From NCBI GenBank assembly GCA_020723405.1, contig DYIY01000002.1, forward strand, positions 124,001 to 188,000: 64,000 bases of DNA. Reading direction: 5' to 3'. The notes below the pieces were generated by a model. The model searched no databases, was not told where the DNA came from, and was given only the letters and a program-made list of their open reading frames with translations. The position numbers and the translations under genes were made by a program. The stretch comes from Thiobacillus denitrificans. GTDB taxonomy: Bacteria > Pseudomonadota > Gammaproteobacteria > Burkholderiales > Thiobacillaceae. How positions within the stretch are numbered: position 1 is the first letter of the stretch; every line of letters starts with the position of its first letter. Shown here in pieces: positions 44,902-53,982 of this stretch.

Positions 44902-46203
44902 TCATTTCACGTAGCCCCACCCTTTCAGCCGGTTGAAGGCGTGCTGGGCCTGGTTGCCCTGGTTGCTCAAACGCAGGTAGTTGGCGTACTGCTGGGCGGC
45001 GGCCTGTTTCTGGCCCATCTGCTCCAGGGAGAAGCCCATGAGGAAGGTGGTGTTGGGGTTGCCGGGCAACAGGCGGTCGTAGTCCTGGAAGGCGGCCAGG
45101 GCCCGGTCGGGCTGCTTGAGTTGCAGGTGGGTGACGCCGGTCAACTGGCTGGCCTGGGCTTCCGTGGGATAGATGGCCTTGGCCCGGGCCAGGTAGGGCT
45201 GGGCTTCCCTGGGTTTCTTCATGGCCATCTGGGTCTTGGCCATGAGCACCAGGCCGGGGTAGTCGTCGGGGGCCAGGGAGAGAGCCTTGTCCAACTGATC
45301 TTCCGCTTCGTTGAACTTCTTCTGGCCCAGCAGGCTCTCGCCCTTCTGTTCCGCCAGGATGGCGGGCTTGATGGCCCGCAGGCGGGCGGTGTTGTCCATG
45401 TAGCGTTCCCGCTGCAGGGGCTTTTTGGCCGAGTCCTTGTAGGTGGTTTGCAGGGACTGGCGGGTGGTGGCCAGGCGCTCGGAACTCATGGGGTGGGTGG
45501 CGAACATGAGTTCCAGGGCGTTGGGCTTTTCCCGTGACTGGCTGTTGAGCATGTCCATGAGGTCGGCCATGCCCTGGGGGGAATAGCCGGCCTTGTTCAT
45601 GTATTCCATGCCCAGGGCGTCGGCTTCCCGTTCGTTTTCCCGGCTGTAGTGGGACAGCAGGGCGCCGCCCCCCAGGCTGCCCACCAGTTGGGCCAGTTCG
45701 CCGTATTGGGGGTACTTGCTGCTGGCCGCGATGGTGGCGGTGGCGGCGACGATCTCGACCAGGGTGCCCTTGGCCTGGCGTTCGGCGAAGTGGCGGGCGT
45801 TGACGTGGCCCAGTTCGTGGCCGGTGAGGGCGGCCAGTTCATCCTCGCTTTCCATTTCCAGGAGGATGCCCCGGGTGGCGGCGATGGAGCCGCCAGGGAA
45901 CGCGTAGGCGTTGACGTAATTGGCGTTCACCACCTGGAAACGGTAGGGCATGTCGGGCCGGTGGGAGCGGCTGGCCATGCGGTCCCCGATGCCGTCCATG
46001 TAGCGGTTGAGGGCGGCGTCCTGGCTCACACCGTAGTCTTCCGAGTACTGGTGAGGGGAGTGCTGCTTGTCCACCGCCACTTCCTGTTCCTTGCCCATCA
46101 TGACGAAGGATTGCTTGCCGGTGACCGGGTCGGTGGCGCAACCGGTGAGCCAGACGGAGGCGCCGATGCCGGGGAGAGTCCAGATGAAGTCACGTCGATT
46201 CAT
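44902..46203 (-). CDS. M48-family metalloprotease lipoprotein with TPR region
   Basis: A 433-residue protein. The N-terminus has MNRRDF and a lipobox WLTGC (C22), so a lipid-anchored, possibly Tat-exported protein. The zinc site is HELGH (H129, E130, H133), with a third-ligand glutamate in ENEREADALGMEYM. The C-terminal ~130 residues form TPR-like repeats (LLGQKKFNEAEDQLDKALSL, LLPGNPNTTFLMGFSLEQMG). This matches BepA-like periplasmic proteases that maintain outer-membrane protein assembly. Confidence 0.9.
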   Translation of the reverse strand: MNRRDFIWTLPGIGASVWLTGCATDPVTGKQSFVMMGKEQEVAVDKQHSPHQYSEDYGVSQDAALNRYMDGIGDRMASRSHRPDMPYRFQVVNANYVNAYAFPGGSIAATRGILLEMESEDELAALTGHELGHVNARHFAERQAKGTLVEIVAATATIAASSKYPQYGELAQLVGSLGGGALLSHYSRENEREADALGMEYMNKAGYSPQGMADLMDMLNSQSREKPNALELMFATHPMSSERLATTRQSLQTTYKDSAKKPLQRERYMDNTARLRAIKPAILAEQKGESLLGQKKFNEAEDQLDKALSLAPDDYPGLVLMAKTQMAMKKPREAQPYLARAKAIYPTEAQASQLTGVTHLQLKQPDRALAAFQDYDRLLPGNPNTTFLMGFSLEQMGQKQAAAQQYANYLRLSNQGNQAQHAFNRLKGWGYVK

Positions 46204-46382
46204 GATGTTACCTACGTTTCTTTAGACTACTTGTTAGCACGGTTTGCCCAGGCCTTGGCCGGGGACTCCCTATCGAAACACAAGGCCATTGTCCCAGTCT
46301 GTGAGTTTTCGCACCATCCTTGGACGCGGTTTCTGCAGGGCTAACTGCTTGACGGATTCCGTAGGACGGAACATATTTGGCC

Positions 46383-46661
46383 ATGATTCACTCTTTTGCC
46401 TGTGCCGATACCGAGCGCCTGTTTCACAGTGAGGCGGTGCCCAGATTCAGGAATTTCGAGCGGATCGCCCGGCGGAAGCTCCTGCAACTTCATGCTGCGA
46501 CCGAGCTGGCCAGTTTGCGGATACCGCCAGGAAACCGGCTGGAAACCCTGAAGGGGGATAGGCAAGGCCCATACAGCATCCGGGTGAACGATCAGTGGCG
46601 GATCTGCTTCCTGTGGCGGGAAGATGGCGCACATCAGGTCGAGATCGTGGACTATCACTAG
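46383..46661 (+). CDS. higB: HigB-type (RelE superfamily) toxin
   Basis: A 92-residue ribosome-dependent mRNA interferase of the RelE/HigB fold: MIHSFACADTERLFHSEAVP, FRNFERIARRKLLQLHAATE, LRIPPGNRLETLKGDRQGPY and SIRVNDQWRICFLWREDG. ATG 46383 is preferred over an in-frame TTG six bases upstream. The toxin-first order and the antitoxin 8 nt downstream are typical of higBA. Confidence 0.93.
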   Translation: MIHSFACADTERLFHSEAVPRFRNFERIARRKLLQLHAATELASLRIPPGNRLETLKGDRQGPYSIRVNDQWRICFLWREDGAHQVEIVDYH

Positions 46662-46669
46662 GAGCCACC

Positions 46670-46975
46670 ATGACAGAACTTCTGGACGAGATTCATCCCG
46701 GAGAAATTCTCCTGGAGGATTTCCTGAAACCCCTGAACATCAGCGCCCGCAGGCTGGCGGGCGATATTGACGTCTCTCCGAGCCGGATCAGTGAACTGGT
46801 CAACGGCCACCGGCCCATCACCGCCGACACGGCCCTGCGCCTGGGGCTCTTCTTCGGGATGGACCCCCGCTTCTGGTTGAACCTGCAGAGTGAGTACGAC
46901 ATGCGCATCGCCATGCGGGATTTGAAGGACAAGATCGCTCCCCGGATTCGTGCCCTGCATCCAGAAACGGCTTAA
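46670..46975 (+). CDS. higA: HigA antitoxin, XRE family
   Basis: A 101-residue HTH antitoxin with GAG at the ribosome binding site (GGAG, 46661). The family start IHPGEILLEDFLKPLNISAR is followed by the HTH (LAGDIDVSPSRISELVNGHR, PITADTALRLGLFFGMDPRF). It neutralises HigB and represses the operon. It converges on mnmA with 22 bp between stops. Confidence 0.94.
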   Translation: MTELLDEIHPGEILLEDFLKPLNISARRLAGDIDVSPSRISELVNGHRPITADTALRLGLFFGMDPRFWLNLQSEYDMRIAMRDLKDKIAPRIRALHPETA

Positions 46976-46997
46976 GTCCCCGCTTCTTCCGGGCTTG

Positions 46998-48068
46998 CTA
47001 CTGGATGATCCCGCCGCCCAGACAGGTATCGCCTGCATAAACCACCACGGATTGACCGGGCGTGACTGCCCATTGGTCTGCATCGAAGCGGAGTACCAGG
47101 TGATCGGCTGACAGGGTTTCCACCCGGCATCCGGCATCCTGCTGCCGATAGCGGGTCTTGGCCGTATAACGCCCGCCTTCCCGGGGCGGTTCACCGATCC
47201 AGTTCAGATCCGCCGCCGTCAGTTCCCGGCTCAACAGCAGGGGGTGGTCGTGGCCCTGGACGACGATGAGTTCATTGCGGGCCAGGTCCTTGCCGGCCAC
47301 GAACCAGGGCTCCCCCTCCTCCGCGCCCTTCACGCCGCCGATGCCCAGGCCCTTGCGCTGGCCCAGGGTGTGGAACATGAGGCCCTGGTGGCGGCCCATG
47401 GGCTTGCCTTCCGGGGTGACCATGTCGCCGGGTCGGGTGGGCATGAAGCGTTGCAGGAACTCCCGGAAGGGCCGTTCGCCGATGAAGCAGATGCCGGTGC
47501 TGTCCTTTTTTTCCGCCACGGGCAGGCCGGCCTGGCGGGCCAGTTCCCGGACCCGGGGCTTGGGCAGGTCGCCCAGGGGAAACAGGGCCCGGGCGATCTG
47601 CGGCTGGCTGAGGCGGTAGAGGAAGTAGCTCTGGTCCTTGTTGCCGTCCCGGGCCTTGAGCAGGCGCCGCTGGGGGGCGTCACCTTCCAGGCGGGCGTAG
47701 TGGCCGGTGGCGATGTGCTCGGCCCCCAGGCCCAGGGCGTGGTCCAGGAAGGCCTTGAACTTGATCTCGGCGTTGCACAGCACATCCGGGTTGGGGGTGC
47801 GGCCGGCCTGGTATTCGGCCAGGAAATAGGCGAACACCCGGTCCTGGTATGCCTGGCTGAAGTTGACCAGTTCCACGGGGATGTCCAGGACGTCGGCAAT
47901 GGCCAGCACGTCCTGGTAGTCCTGGGCGATGGGGCAGTCGTCCTCCAGGTCGTCGGCTTCCCAGTTCTTCATGAACACGCCCAGGACTTCGTGGCCCTGC
48001 TGCTTGAGAAGCCAGGCGGTGACGGCGGAATCGACGCCACCGGAGAGGCCGACGACGATGCGGCTCAT
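46998..48068 (-). CDS. mnmA: tRNA-specific 2-thiouridylase MnmA
   Basis: A 356-residue enzyme that thiolates U34 of Lys, Glu and Gln tRNAs. The PP-loop [15 protein letters not shown] is near residue 7; catalytic cysteines are in [12 protein letters not shown] and [12 protein letters not shown]-terminal beta-barrel part includes [18 protein letters not shown]. Length is typical. REP-like DNA lies just upstream. Confidence 0.96.
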   Translation of the reverse strand: MSRIVVGLSGGVDSAVTAWLLKQQGHEVLGVFMKNWEADDLEDDCPIAQDYQDVLAIADVLDIPVELVNFSQAYQDRVFAYFLAEYQAGRTPNPDVLCNAEIKFKAFLDHALGLGAEHIATGHYARLEGDAPQRRLLKARDGNKDQSYFLYRLSQPQIARALFPLGDLPKPRVRELARQAGLPVAEKKDSTGICFIGERPFREFLQRFMPTRPGDMVTPEGKPMGRHQGLMFHTLGQRKGLGIGGVKGAEEGEPWFVAGKDLARNELIVVQGHDHPLLLSRELTAADLNWIGEPPREGGRYTAKTRYRQQDAGCRVETLSADHLVLRFDADQWAVTPGQSVVVYAGDTCLGGGIIQ

Positions 48069-48100
48069 GGGGTGGGGATTGCGGGGGGATGAGCGAAGTC

Positions 48101-48238
48101 AAATCCCCCCCAGCCCCCCTTTACGAAAGGGGGGAGGCATCCGGGCAAGGCAATCCTGCCTTCCTTTGCATCGGTGGTAAGGAAACAGCGCACATCAACC
48201 CACTCCCCCCTTTCGTAAAGGGGGGCCGGGGGGGATTT
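48101..48238. repeat. REP-like inverted pair, 36-bp arms
   Basis: Arm 48101-48136 and arm 48203-48238 are inverted copies matching at 35 of 36 positions, separated by 66 bp. Each arm carries its own palindrome CCCCCCTTTACGAAAGGGGGG and an AAATCCCCCC(C) end. This architecture resembles a REP doublet (REPIN) or a small MITE. It fills the gap between mnmA and nudJ. Confidence 0.75.
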
Positions 48239-48258
48239 AAGGCGGTTGGATAAGCAGG

Positions 48259-48780
48259 TCATGTTCCGCTGAACGAATTCCCTCTCCCCGGCCCTCCCCC
48301 GGAGGGGGAGGGAGAGTCGTCGGCGTAGTCGGTGATCAGGTCCAGGGGAAAGCTGCGCCCCTCCTGGTAATGGGCCACGCACTGGGCAATCAGGGGGCTG
48401 CGGTGGCGCTGGACCGTGGCGGCGATTTCTTCCGGGCTCATCCATACGGCACGCAGGATGCCTTCGTCCAACTCGGCGGTGGGGTCGAAGCCGGTGACCA
48501 CGCCGGTGAAGGCGAAGCGCAGGTAGGTGCGGGGCTTGCCCGGATGGCGCCAGCGGTAGACCCCCAGCAGGGCCTGGGGCTCGAAGTGGTGGGCGGTTTC
48601 CTCGAACACTTCCCGGCGCACGGCGTCGAGCAGGGATTCCCCCTCTTCCAGGTGGCCGGCAGGCTGGTTGAACTTGATGCCGTCGTCGGTGTGTTCCTCC
48701 ACCAGCAGGAAGCGGCCGTCCTGTTCGATGACGGCGGCCACCACCACGTGGGGTTTCCAGATGTCGGTGCGGTCGTTCAT
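48259..48780 (-). CDS. nudJ: NUDIX hydrolase, NudJ-type phosphatase
   Basis: A 173-residue Nudix protein from ATG 48780. The Nudix box is [20 protein letters not shown] followed by T, with conserved [16 protein letters not shown] before it. NudJ-type enzymes hydrolyse nucleoside tri- and diphosphates (for example HMP-PP). It overlaps rimO by four bases. The last ~18 residues ([18 protein letters not shown]) are encoded by a GC palindrome (48292-48312) and are an unusual extension. Confidence 0.88.
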   Translation of the reverse strand: MNDRTDIWKPHVVVAAVIEQDGRFLLVEEHTDDGIKFNQPAGHLEEGESLLDAVRREVFEETAHHFEPQALLGVYRWRHPGKPRTYLRFAFTGVVTGFDPTAELDEGILRAVWMSPEEIAATVQRHRSPLIAQCVAHYQEGRSFPLDLITDYADDSPSPSGGGPGRGNSFSGT

Positions 48781-50096
48781 AAGGGTTTGCCCCAAAGATC
48801 GTAATCGTCGCTGCGGGTGATCTTCACCTTCACGAAGTCCCCCGGTTTCAGGCCCCGGCCCTGGGCGATGTGCACGACCCCGTCGATTTCCGGGGCGTCG
48901 GCGTAGCTGCGGGCCAGGGCTCGGCCGCCGCCCACCTCGTCCACCAGGACGGTCATTTCGCTGCCCAGGCGGGCCTTGAGCCGGGCGGCGCTGATGTCGG
49001 CCTGGACGTCCATGAAGCGGGCCAGGCGATCCTGCTGGATGTCCTCGCCCACCGGGTCCGGCAGGGCGTTGGCCGCGGCCCCGTCCACCGGGGAATAGGC
49101 GAAGGCCCCCACCCGGTCCAGTTGGGCGGCTTCGAGGAAATCCAGGAGCTCGTCGAATTCGGCTTCCGTCTCGCCAGGGAAGCCGACGATGAAGGTGGAG
49201 CGCAGCACCAGGTCCGGGCAAATCTCCCGCCATTTCTCGATGCGCCGCAGGGTGTTCTCGGCGTGGGCCGGCCGCTTCATGGCCTTGAGGATGGCCGGGC
49301 TGGCGTGCTGGAAGGGCACGTCCAGGTAGGGCAGCACCAGGCCTTGGGCCATGAGGGGGATCACCTCGTCCACGCTGGGATAGGGATAGACGTAGTGCAG
49401 GCGCACCCAGATGCCCAGTTTGGCCAGTTCCTGCACCAGTTCCAGCATGCGGGTCTTCACCGGCCGGCCCTTGTGGAAGCCAAGGCGATACTTTAAATCA
49501 ACGCCGTAAGCGCTTGTATCCTGTGAAATAACCAGCAGCTCCTTCACCCCGGCGCCGGCCAGGGCCTCAGCTTCGGAGAGCACGTCGCCGATGGGCCGGG
49601 AGACCAGGTCGCCGCGCAGGCTGGGGATGATGCAGAAGGTGCAGCGGTGGTTGCAGCCTTCGGAGATCTTCAGGTAGGCGTAGTGCCGGGGGGTGAGCTT
49701 GAGGCCGCCGGGGGGAATCAGATCCTGGTAGGGGTCGTGGGGCTTGGGCAACTGGGCGTGGACCTGGGCCATTACCGCTTCCGTGGCGTGGGGGCCGGTG
49801 ACCGCCAGCACGTTGGGATGGGCGTCCTTCACCACCGATTCCCGGGCCCCCAGGCAGCCGGTGACGATGACCTTGCCGTTTTCCCGCAGGGCCTCGCCGA
49901 TGGCTTCCAGGCTTTCGTCCACGGCGGCGTCGATGAAGCCGCAGGTGTTCACCACCACCAGGTCGGCGTCCTGGTAGGTGGGCACGATGAGGTAGCCCTC
50001 AGCCCGCAACTGGGTGAGGATGCGTTCGGAATCGAAGGTGTTCTTGGGGCAGCCCAGGGACACGAAGCCGATCTTGGGCAGGGGGGATGCGCTCAT
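48777..50096 (-). CDS. rimO: Ribosomal protein S12 methylthiotransferase RimO
   Basis: A 439-residue radical SAM enzyme that methylthiolates an Asp of ribosomal protein S12. N-terminal cluster cysteines in [24 protein letters not shown] and VTGCLG; the radical SAM CxxxCxxC is [16 protein letters not shown] domain ends the protein ([19 protein letters not shown]). Translationally coupled to nudJ. Confidence 0.96.
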   Translation of the reverse strand: MSASPLPKIGFVSLGCPKNTFDSERILTQLRAEGYLIVPTYQDADLVVVNTCGFIDAAVDESLEAIGEALRENGKVIVTGCLGARESVVKDAHPNVLAVTGPHATEAVMAQVHAQLPKPHDPYQDLIPPGGLKLTPRHYAYLKISEGCNHRCTFCIIPSLRGDLVSRPIGDVLSEAEALAGAGVKELLVISQDTSAYGVDLKYRLGFHKGRPVKTRMLELVQELAKLGIWVRLHYVYPYPSVDEVIPLMAQGLVLPYLDVPFQHASPAILKAMKRPAHAENTLRRIEKWREICPDLVLRSTFIVGFPGETEAEFDELLDFLEAAQLDRVGAFAYSPVDGAAANALPDPVGEDIQQDRLARFMDVQADISAARLKARLGSEMTVLVDEVGGGRALARSYADAPEIDGVVHIAQGRGLKPGDFVKVKITRSDDYDLWGKPL

Positions 50097-50100
50097 GGAA

Positions 50101-50925
50101 TCACGCCTGGAGGGGTTTGCGGCCGCTGGCCTGGAAGGCAGCGTAGCGGAAGATGGAGTGGGGATTGCGGGTCAGGTTGGCGAAGGCGTTTTCCAGGGCC
50201 GCCAGGTCCCCTTCCCCCACCCGGCCATGGGCTTGCAGGGTGGTGGCACCGGAGCGCAACAGGGTCAGCCAGAAGTCCAGTTCCTCCCGGCGTCGGGCCG
50301 GATCCCGCAGGCGGGCATCCACCTGGGGGGAGACTTCCCGGAAACCGATGTGGGTAAATCCGGCTTCGTCCAGCAGGGCGCCCAGGCGCACCCCCACGTC
50401 CGGATCGCCGCCCAGGTCCCGCTGCAATTCGTTGAACATCCGCCACCAGGCGGTCAGGGCCGGCTGGGGAGGATAGGCGTAGAGACCGGCGTTGAACACC
50501 TCGGTGCAGTAGAGCACGCCGCCGGGCTTGAGCACCCGCAGGACTTCCTTCAGCACCCCGGCCGGGTCGGGCAGGTGTTCCAGCACCCAGAAGGTGCAGG
50601 CCCCGTCGAACTGGCCATCGGCGAAGGGAAGCCGGTAGGCCGAGCCTTCCACCAGTTCCACCCGGCCCGCCGCCAGGGGCTCCGCCAGCAGGGCGCGGGC
50701 CTGGGCCAACTGGACCGGGGAGAGGTCGATGCCGGTGAAACGGGTTTGCGGGAAGCGCTCCAGCAGTACGGCCAGCTGGGCGCCCACGCCACAGCCCACC
50801 TCCAGCACTTCCCCGCAACCGGCGAAATCCACGCCGGGCTGCACCCAGGGCGCCAGGAAGCGGCCCTGGCGGACCAGGCGGGCCTGCTCGTCCGGGGCGA
50901 AGGAATGGATATAGCGCTCGGACAT
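50101..50925 (-). CDS. Class I SAM-dependent methyltransferase
   Basis: A 274-residue methyltransferase from ATG 50925. SAM-binding motif I is [17 protein letters not shown], followed by [38 protein letters not shown] and [20 protein letters not shown]. The substrate is unknown; the fold is UbiE/ubiquinone- or small-molecule-type. It follows the di-iron protein gene by 13 nt and is probably co-transcribed. Confidence 0.85.
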   Translation of the reverse strand: MSERYIHSFAPDEQARLVRQGRFLAPWVQPGVDFAGCGEVLEVGCGVGAQLAVLLERFPQTRFTGIDLSPVQLAQARALLAEPLAAGRVELVEGSAYRLPFADGQFDGACTFWVLEHLPDPAGVLKEVLRVLKPGGVLYCTEVFNAGLYAYPPQPALTAWWRMFNELQRDLGGDPDVGVRLGALLDEAGFTHIGFREVSPQVDARLRDPARRREELDFWLTLLRSGATTLQAHGRVGEGDLAALENAFANLTRNPHSIFRYAAFQASGRKPLQA

Positions 50926-50938
50926 CCGTCCCCGGGCG

Positions 50939-51721
50939 TCAGACCGGAACCTTGTAGTGGTCCTGGGTGAACAGGTCGATGCCGCAGTGCAGGTTCTCGA
51001 TCCAGTCCAGGAAGGCACCGATGGCCTCAGGGCCCTTGAACCACCGGCCGTGCTGGGGCACCAGCATGTCCACCTTCATGCCCCGAACCATCTGGGCCCA
51101 GAAGCGGCAGACCTTGTTGGAGACCATGTAGCGGCGGTGAAAGCCTTCCATGTAGCGCAGGTGGGCCTGGAACTCGGCCTTGGTGGTGATGGGCTGAACG
51201 ATTTCGTCGTGGTGCACCAGGGAGGCGCCCACGTCGCCCGAGAAAAGGATCTTCGCCTTGCTGTCGTAGAACTGGAAGTTGCCCTCGGCATGAAGAAAGT
51301 GGGCCGGTACGCAATGGATGTTGGTGTCCTTGAGGGGCACCACCATGCCCATGTCGGGGATGCCGACGATGCGGCCATCGGTACGGTTGGTGGTGCAGAA
51401 ATGGGGCACGAAGCGTTCCCACAGGGCCGACACGTAAAGGGTGCACTCGGTGGCCGACAGCCATTTGTTCAGGGAGGCGACGATGTCCGGATCCTGGTGG
51501 GAGGCGAAGATGTATTTCAGGTGGCGGAAGGGGAAATACTTGTGCATGGCCATGATCAGGGCGTTGTAGGTCATGTTCCCCGCCGGGTCGATGAGGGCGC
51601 CTTCGTCCTTGGACACCAGCAGGAACTGGTTGGCCTGCACGGCGCCACCGCCGGAGTCATCCACCAGATCGTTGAACATGAGGCAGACGTGGCTGCCGTC
51701 GTTGTAGAGTTCAATGGCCAT
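50939..51721 (-). CDS. Metallo-beta-lactamase-fold oxygen-binding di-iron (ODP-type) protein
   Basis: A 260-residue protein from ATG 51721 (MAIELYNDGS). Metal-ligand segments are FASHQDPDIVASL (H75, D77, D79), VPAHFLHAEGNFQFYDSKAK, ILFSGDVGAS and LVPQHGRWFKG. This matches flavodiiron-like, oxygen-binding di-iron domains without a flavodoxin part; known members sense or reduce O2. An electron donor is not encoded beside it. Confidence 0.82.
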   Translation of the reverse strand: MAIELYNDGSHVCLMFNDLVDDSGGGAVQANQFLLVSKDEGALIDPAGNMTYNALIMAMHKYFPFRHLKYIFASHQDPDIVASLNKWLSATECTLYVSALWERFVPHFCTTNRTDGRIVGIPDMGMVVPLKDTNIHCVPAHFLHAEGNFQFYDSKAKILFSGDVGASLVHHDEIVQPITTKAEFQAHLRYMEGFHRRYMVSNKVCRFWAQMVRGMKVDMLVPQHGRWFKGPEAIGAFLDWIENLHCGIDLFTQDHYKVPV

Positions 51722-51762
51722 TGGGTGTTCCCTTTCTTTCCGTCTTTGCCTGGTTCTCAAAC

Positions 51763-51987
51763 ATGTATCTGGTTGCCATCGGTTATGCCTATGTGGTTTT
51801 TCTCGCCGCCCTGGCGTCGGGGAGTCTGTTGTCGGGCTTGTTCATCGCCCTGTTTCTCGGTGTGTTGCCCCTTTGGACCCTGGCCCGTCTCACCCGGAGG
51901 CGCCGTTCAATGGCCATGGCTGCCCATCCAGCCATCAGCCAGGGAAGCACCACCCCAGACCGTGAACACACCCAGCCCGATGAGTAG
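51763..51987 (+). CDS. Small conserved membrane protein
   Basis: A 74-residue protein from ATG 51763 (MYLVAIGYAYVVFLAALASG) with two hydrophobic segments, then ARLTRRRRS and a polar tail. The start resembles a short betaproteobacterial membrane family. It is divergent from the di-iron protein gene (41 bp between starts) and its last 81 nt overlap the 3' end of the ZIP gene on the other strand. Function unknown. Confidence 0.6.
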   Translation: MYLVAIGYAYVVFLAALASGSLLSGLFIALFLGVLPLWTLARLTRRRRSMAMAAHPAISQGSTTPDREHTQPDE

Positions 51988-52695
51988 GGCCTGCTGGGCC
52001 GTGTGGCCCAACTCCGCGCGTTTGTGCAGACCGGGAATCAGGTCCGCCACAGCCACGTAGATCATCCCGGAAGCGGCCAAGGCCAGCATATAGGGCAAAA
52101 AGTCGCGCATGGATTCCAGCATGAAGTAGCCCACCACCGCCCCCACCAGCATGGCCGCACTGGACAGCAGGTTGAGCAGCAGGGCCTGTACCTTGCCGTA
52201 GCCGGAATGGAGCAGAATCAAAAAATCGCCCAGTTCCTGAGGCACTTCATGGGCGGCGATGGCGAAGGCGGTGACCACGCCCAGTTTCACGTCCACCAGA
52301 AAGGCAGCGGCAATCATCACCCCGTCCACGAAATTGTGCACCGTGTCGCCCACGGTGATCATCAGGCCCGAACGGCCGTGGTCGTGGGCCGGTTCTTCGG
52401 CCCCATGGGCTTCACAGTGTTCCGTGTGGCAATGCCGCCAGAGCACCAGTTTTTCCAGGATGAAGAAGGCGAAGATGCCGGCCAGCACCACGCCGCTCAC
52501 CGCTTCGGCGTGCTCCGCGTGTTCCAGGGCGTGGGGCAGGATTTCCAGGAAGGCGGCCCCCAGCAGGGCACCTATGGCGTAGCTCACCATCACCGGCACC
52601 CATTGCGCCTGCAAATTGAGAGCCAGACTGGCCAGGAGTACCGAAAGGAGTCCACCGGCGGCGCTGGCGAGAAGGATGGGGATGAGCAAGGACAT
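51907..52695 (-). CDS. ZIP family metal transporter
   Basis: A 262-residue inner-membrane protein with eight predicted helices. The transport-site motifs are HNFVDGVMIAAAFL and HEVPQELGDFLILLHSGYGK. The loop between helices 3 and 4 is His-rich (HCHTEHCEAHGAEEPAHDHG), a typical metal sensor region. It probably imports Zn2+ or Fe2+. Confidence 0.92.
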   Translation of the reverse strand: MSLLIPILLASAAGGLLSVLLASLALNLQAQWVPVMVSYAIGALLGAAFLEILPHALEHAEHAEAVSGVVLAGIFAFFILEKLVLWRHCHTEHCEAHGAEEPAHDHGRSGLMITVGDTVHNFVDGVMIAAAFLVDVKLGVVTAFAIAAHEVPQELGDFLILLHSGYGKVQALLLNLLSSAAMLVGAVVGYFMLESMRDFLPYMLALAASGMIYVAVADLIPGLHKRAELGHTAQQALLIGLGVFTVWGGASLADGWMGSHGH

Positions 52696-52954
52696 GGGAA
52701 TACCGTTCGGGGAAGTGCGGATTTTAGCTGGCTATTGGCCGTGAAAGGGTTGTGAAGGCGGCGAAAGATAGACCATTCAGGACATTCTCCGCCCCCCCCT
52801 GGGGATGAAGCGGTCGATCGTATCCCAGGGCGTTCAGGAAGTACCGCTTGCCCATAGTCCACATGTAACTTGGCGTGTTTTAAGGGAAATGCCAGTATTT
52901 GCAAATGGTTCTCAAGCAATTTGACCCAGCCATCGTTCCCGGAGGGGCTTCCGG

Positions 52955-53980
52955 GTGAACCGGCGCGCCATGCTCAGGATGTTGGCGCTGGCCCCGTGTT
53001 TCCTGGCGCCGTTCCGGTCCCAGGCGGAGGCCTCGAACCTGCTGACCATCAGCGTCAACATCCCTGGCCCCCACCTGTTGCCCTTCATCCCCATTGAACT
53101 GATTCCCAGACTGGGGCTGGACCAGGCGGTCGGCGCCCGGCTCGCCATTCGTTACCTGCCCAGCGGCGTCCAATCCCTGGATGACGTGGTTGCCGGGAAC
53201 GCCCAGTTCGCCGGTGTGGCGTTTCCCGTGCTGCCCACCTTCCTGGCCAACCAGAAGCCCGTCCAGGCCATGGCCGTCCTGGGGAGCGGCACGCCCCCTT
53301 ACGCCGTGTTGATCCGCAACGATCTGGCCGGACGGATCCGCAGTCTGGGTGACCTGAAGGGGCGCAGCATCGGCATTGCCATGGGCAACAGCATCACCAA
53401 GACCTACCTGCAGATGCTCATGGAGTTGTGGCTGAAGGCCAATGGCGTGAAAAGCCAGGAAGTCCGTTGGGTGCCCACCGGCCAGAACTACGAAGCCATG
53501 CTCGGCGCCCTGGCCGGGGGAGTGGTGGACGCCATTTTCTGCGAGGAACCCATGGCCGGTTCCCTGGCGCGAAAAAAACTCGGGGTGACCCTGGCCAGTT
53601 TGTCCGACCCCAAAAACCCGGTCCGTCTGGTGGGTCAGGAGCATTTCCGCGCCGTCATCGCCAGCACGCCGACGTTTCTCGACCAACACCCCAGGCAGGC
53701 CTGGATGATGGCGGCCATGATCCGTAAGGTGCTGCTGTGGATCCAGACGGCTACGCCGGATGAGATCGTCGCCCGGCTGGGCATCGCCGACCAGGAACGG
53801 GCCGAAGACATCCGTCACGTCCTTGCCCAGATCCCTGGACTGTTCAGCCGGCACGGCCATTTCAGCAGCCGGGAAATGGCCTCCACCCGGCAGTTTCTCA
53901 AGGTGGCCGGCATCGCCATGCCGGCCAGCAAGGACATCACCGCCCTGATCGACGACCGTTGGATCGTCCGGGCCCGCTGA
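52955..53980 (+). CDS. NMT1-type periplasmic substrate-binding protein
   Basis: A 341-residue exported protein with a GTG start at 52955 preceded by GGAGG. Signal peptide MNRRAMLRMLALAPCFLAPF. The mature part has LQSLDDVV-type SGVQSLDDVVAGNAQFAG, LGDLKGRSIGIAMGNSITKT and EEPMAGSLARKKLGV, as in ABC-transporter NMT1/ThiY-like binding proteins. No permease or ATPase gene is adjacent. It ends 2 nt before the GGDEF-EAL gene, implying a sensing partnership. Confidence 0.87.
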   Translation: MNRRAMLRMLALAPCFLAPFRSQAEASNLLTISVNIPGPHLLPFIPIELIPRLGLDQAVGARLAIRYLPSGVQSLDDVVAGNAQFAGVAFPVLPTFLANQKPVQAMAVLGSGTPPYAVLIRNDLAGRIRSLGDLKGRSIGIAMGNSITKTYLQMLMELWLKANGVKSQEVRWVPTGQNYEAMLGALAGGVVDAIFCEEPMAGSLARKKLGVTLASLSDPKNPVRLVGQEHFRAVIASTPTFLDQHPRQAWMMAAMIRKVLLWIQTATPDEIVARLGIADQERAEDIRHVLAQIPGLFSRHGHFSSREMASTRQFLKVAGIAMPASKDITALIDDRWIVRAR

Positions 53981-53982
53981 CC

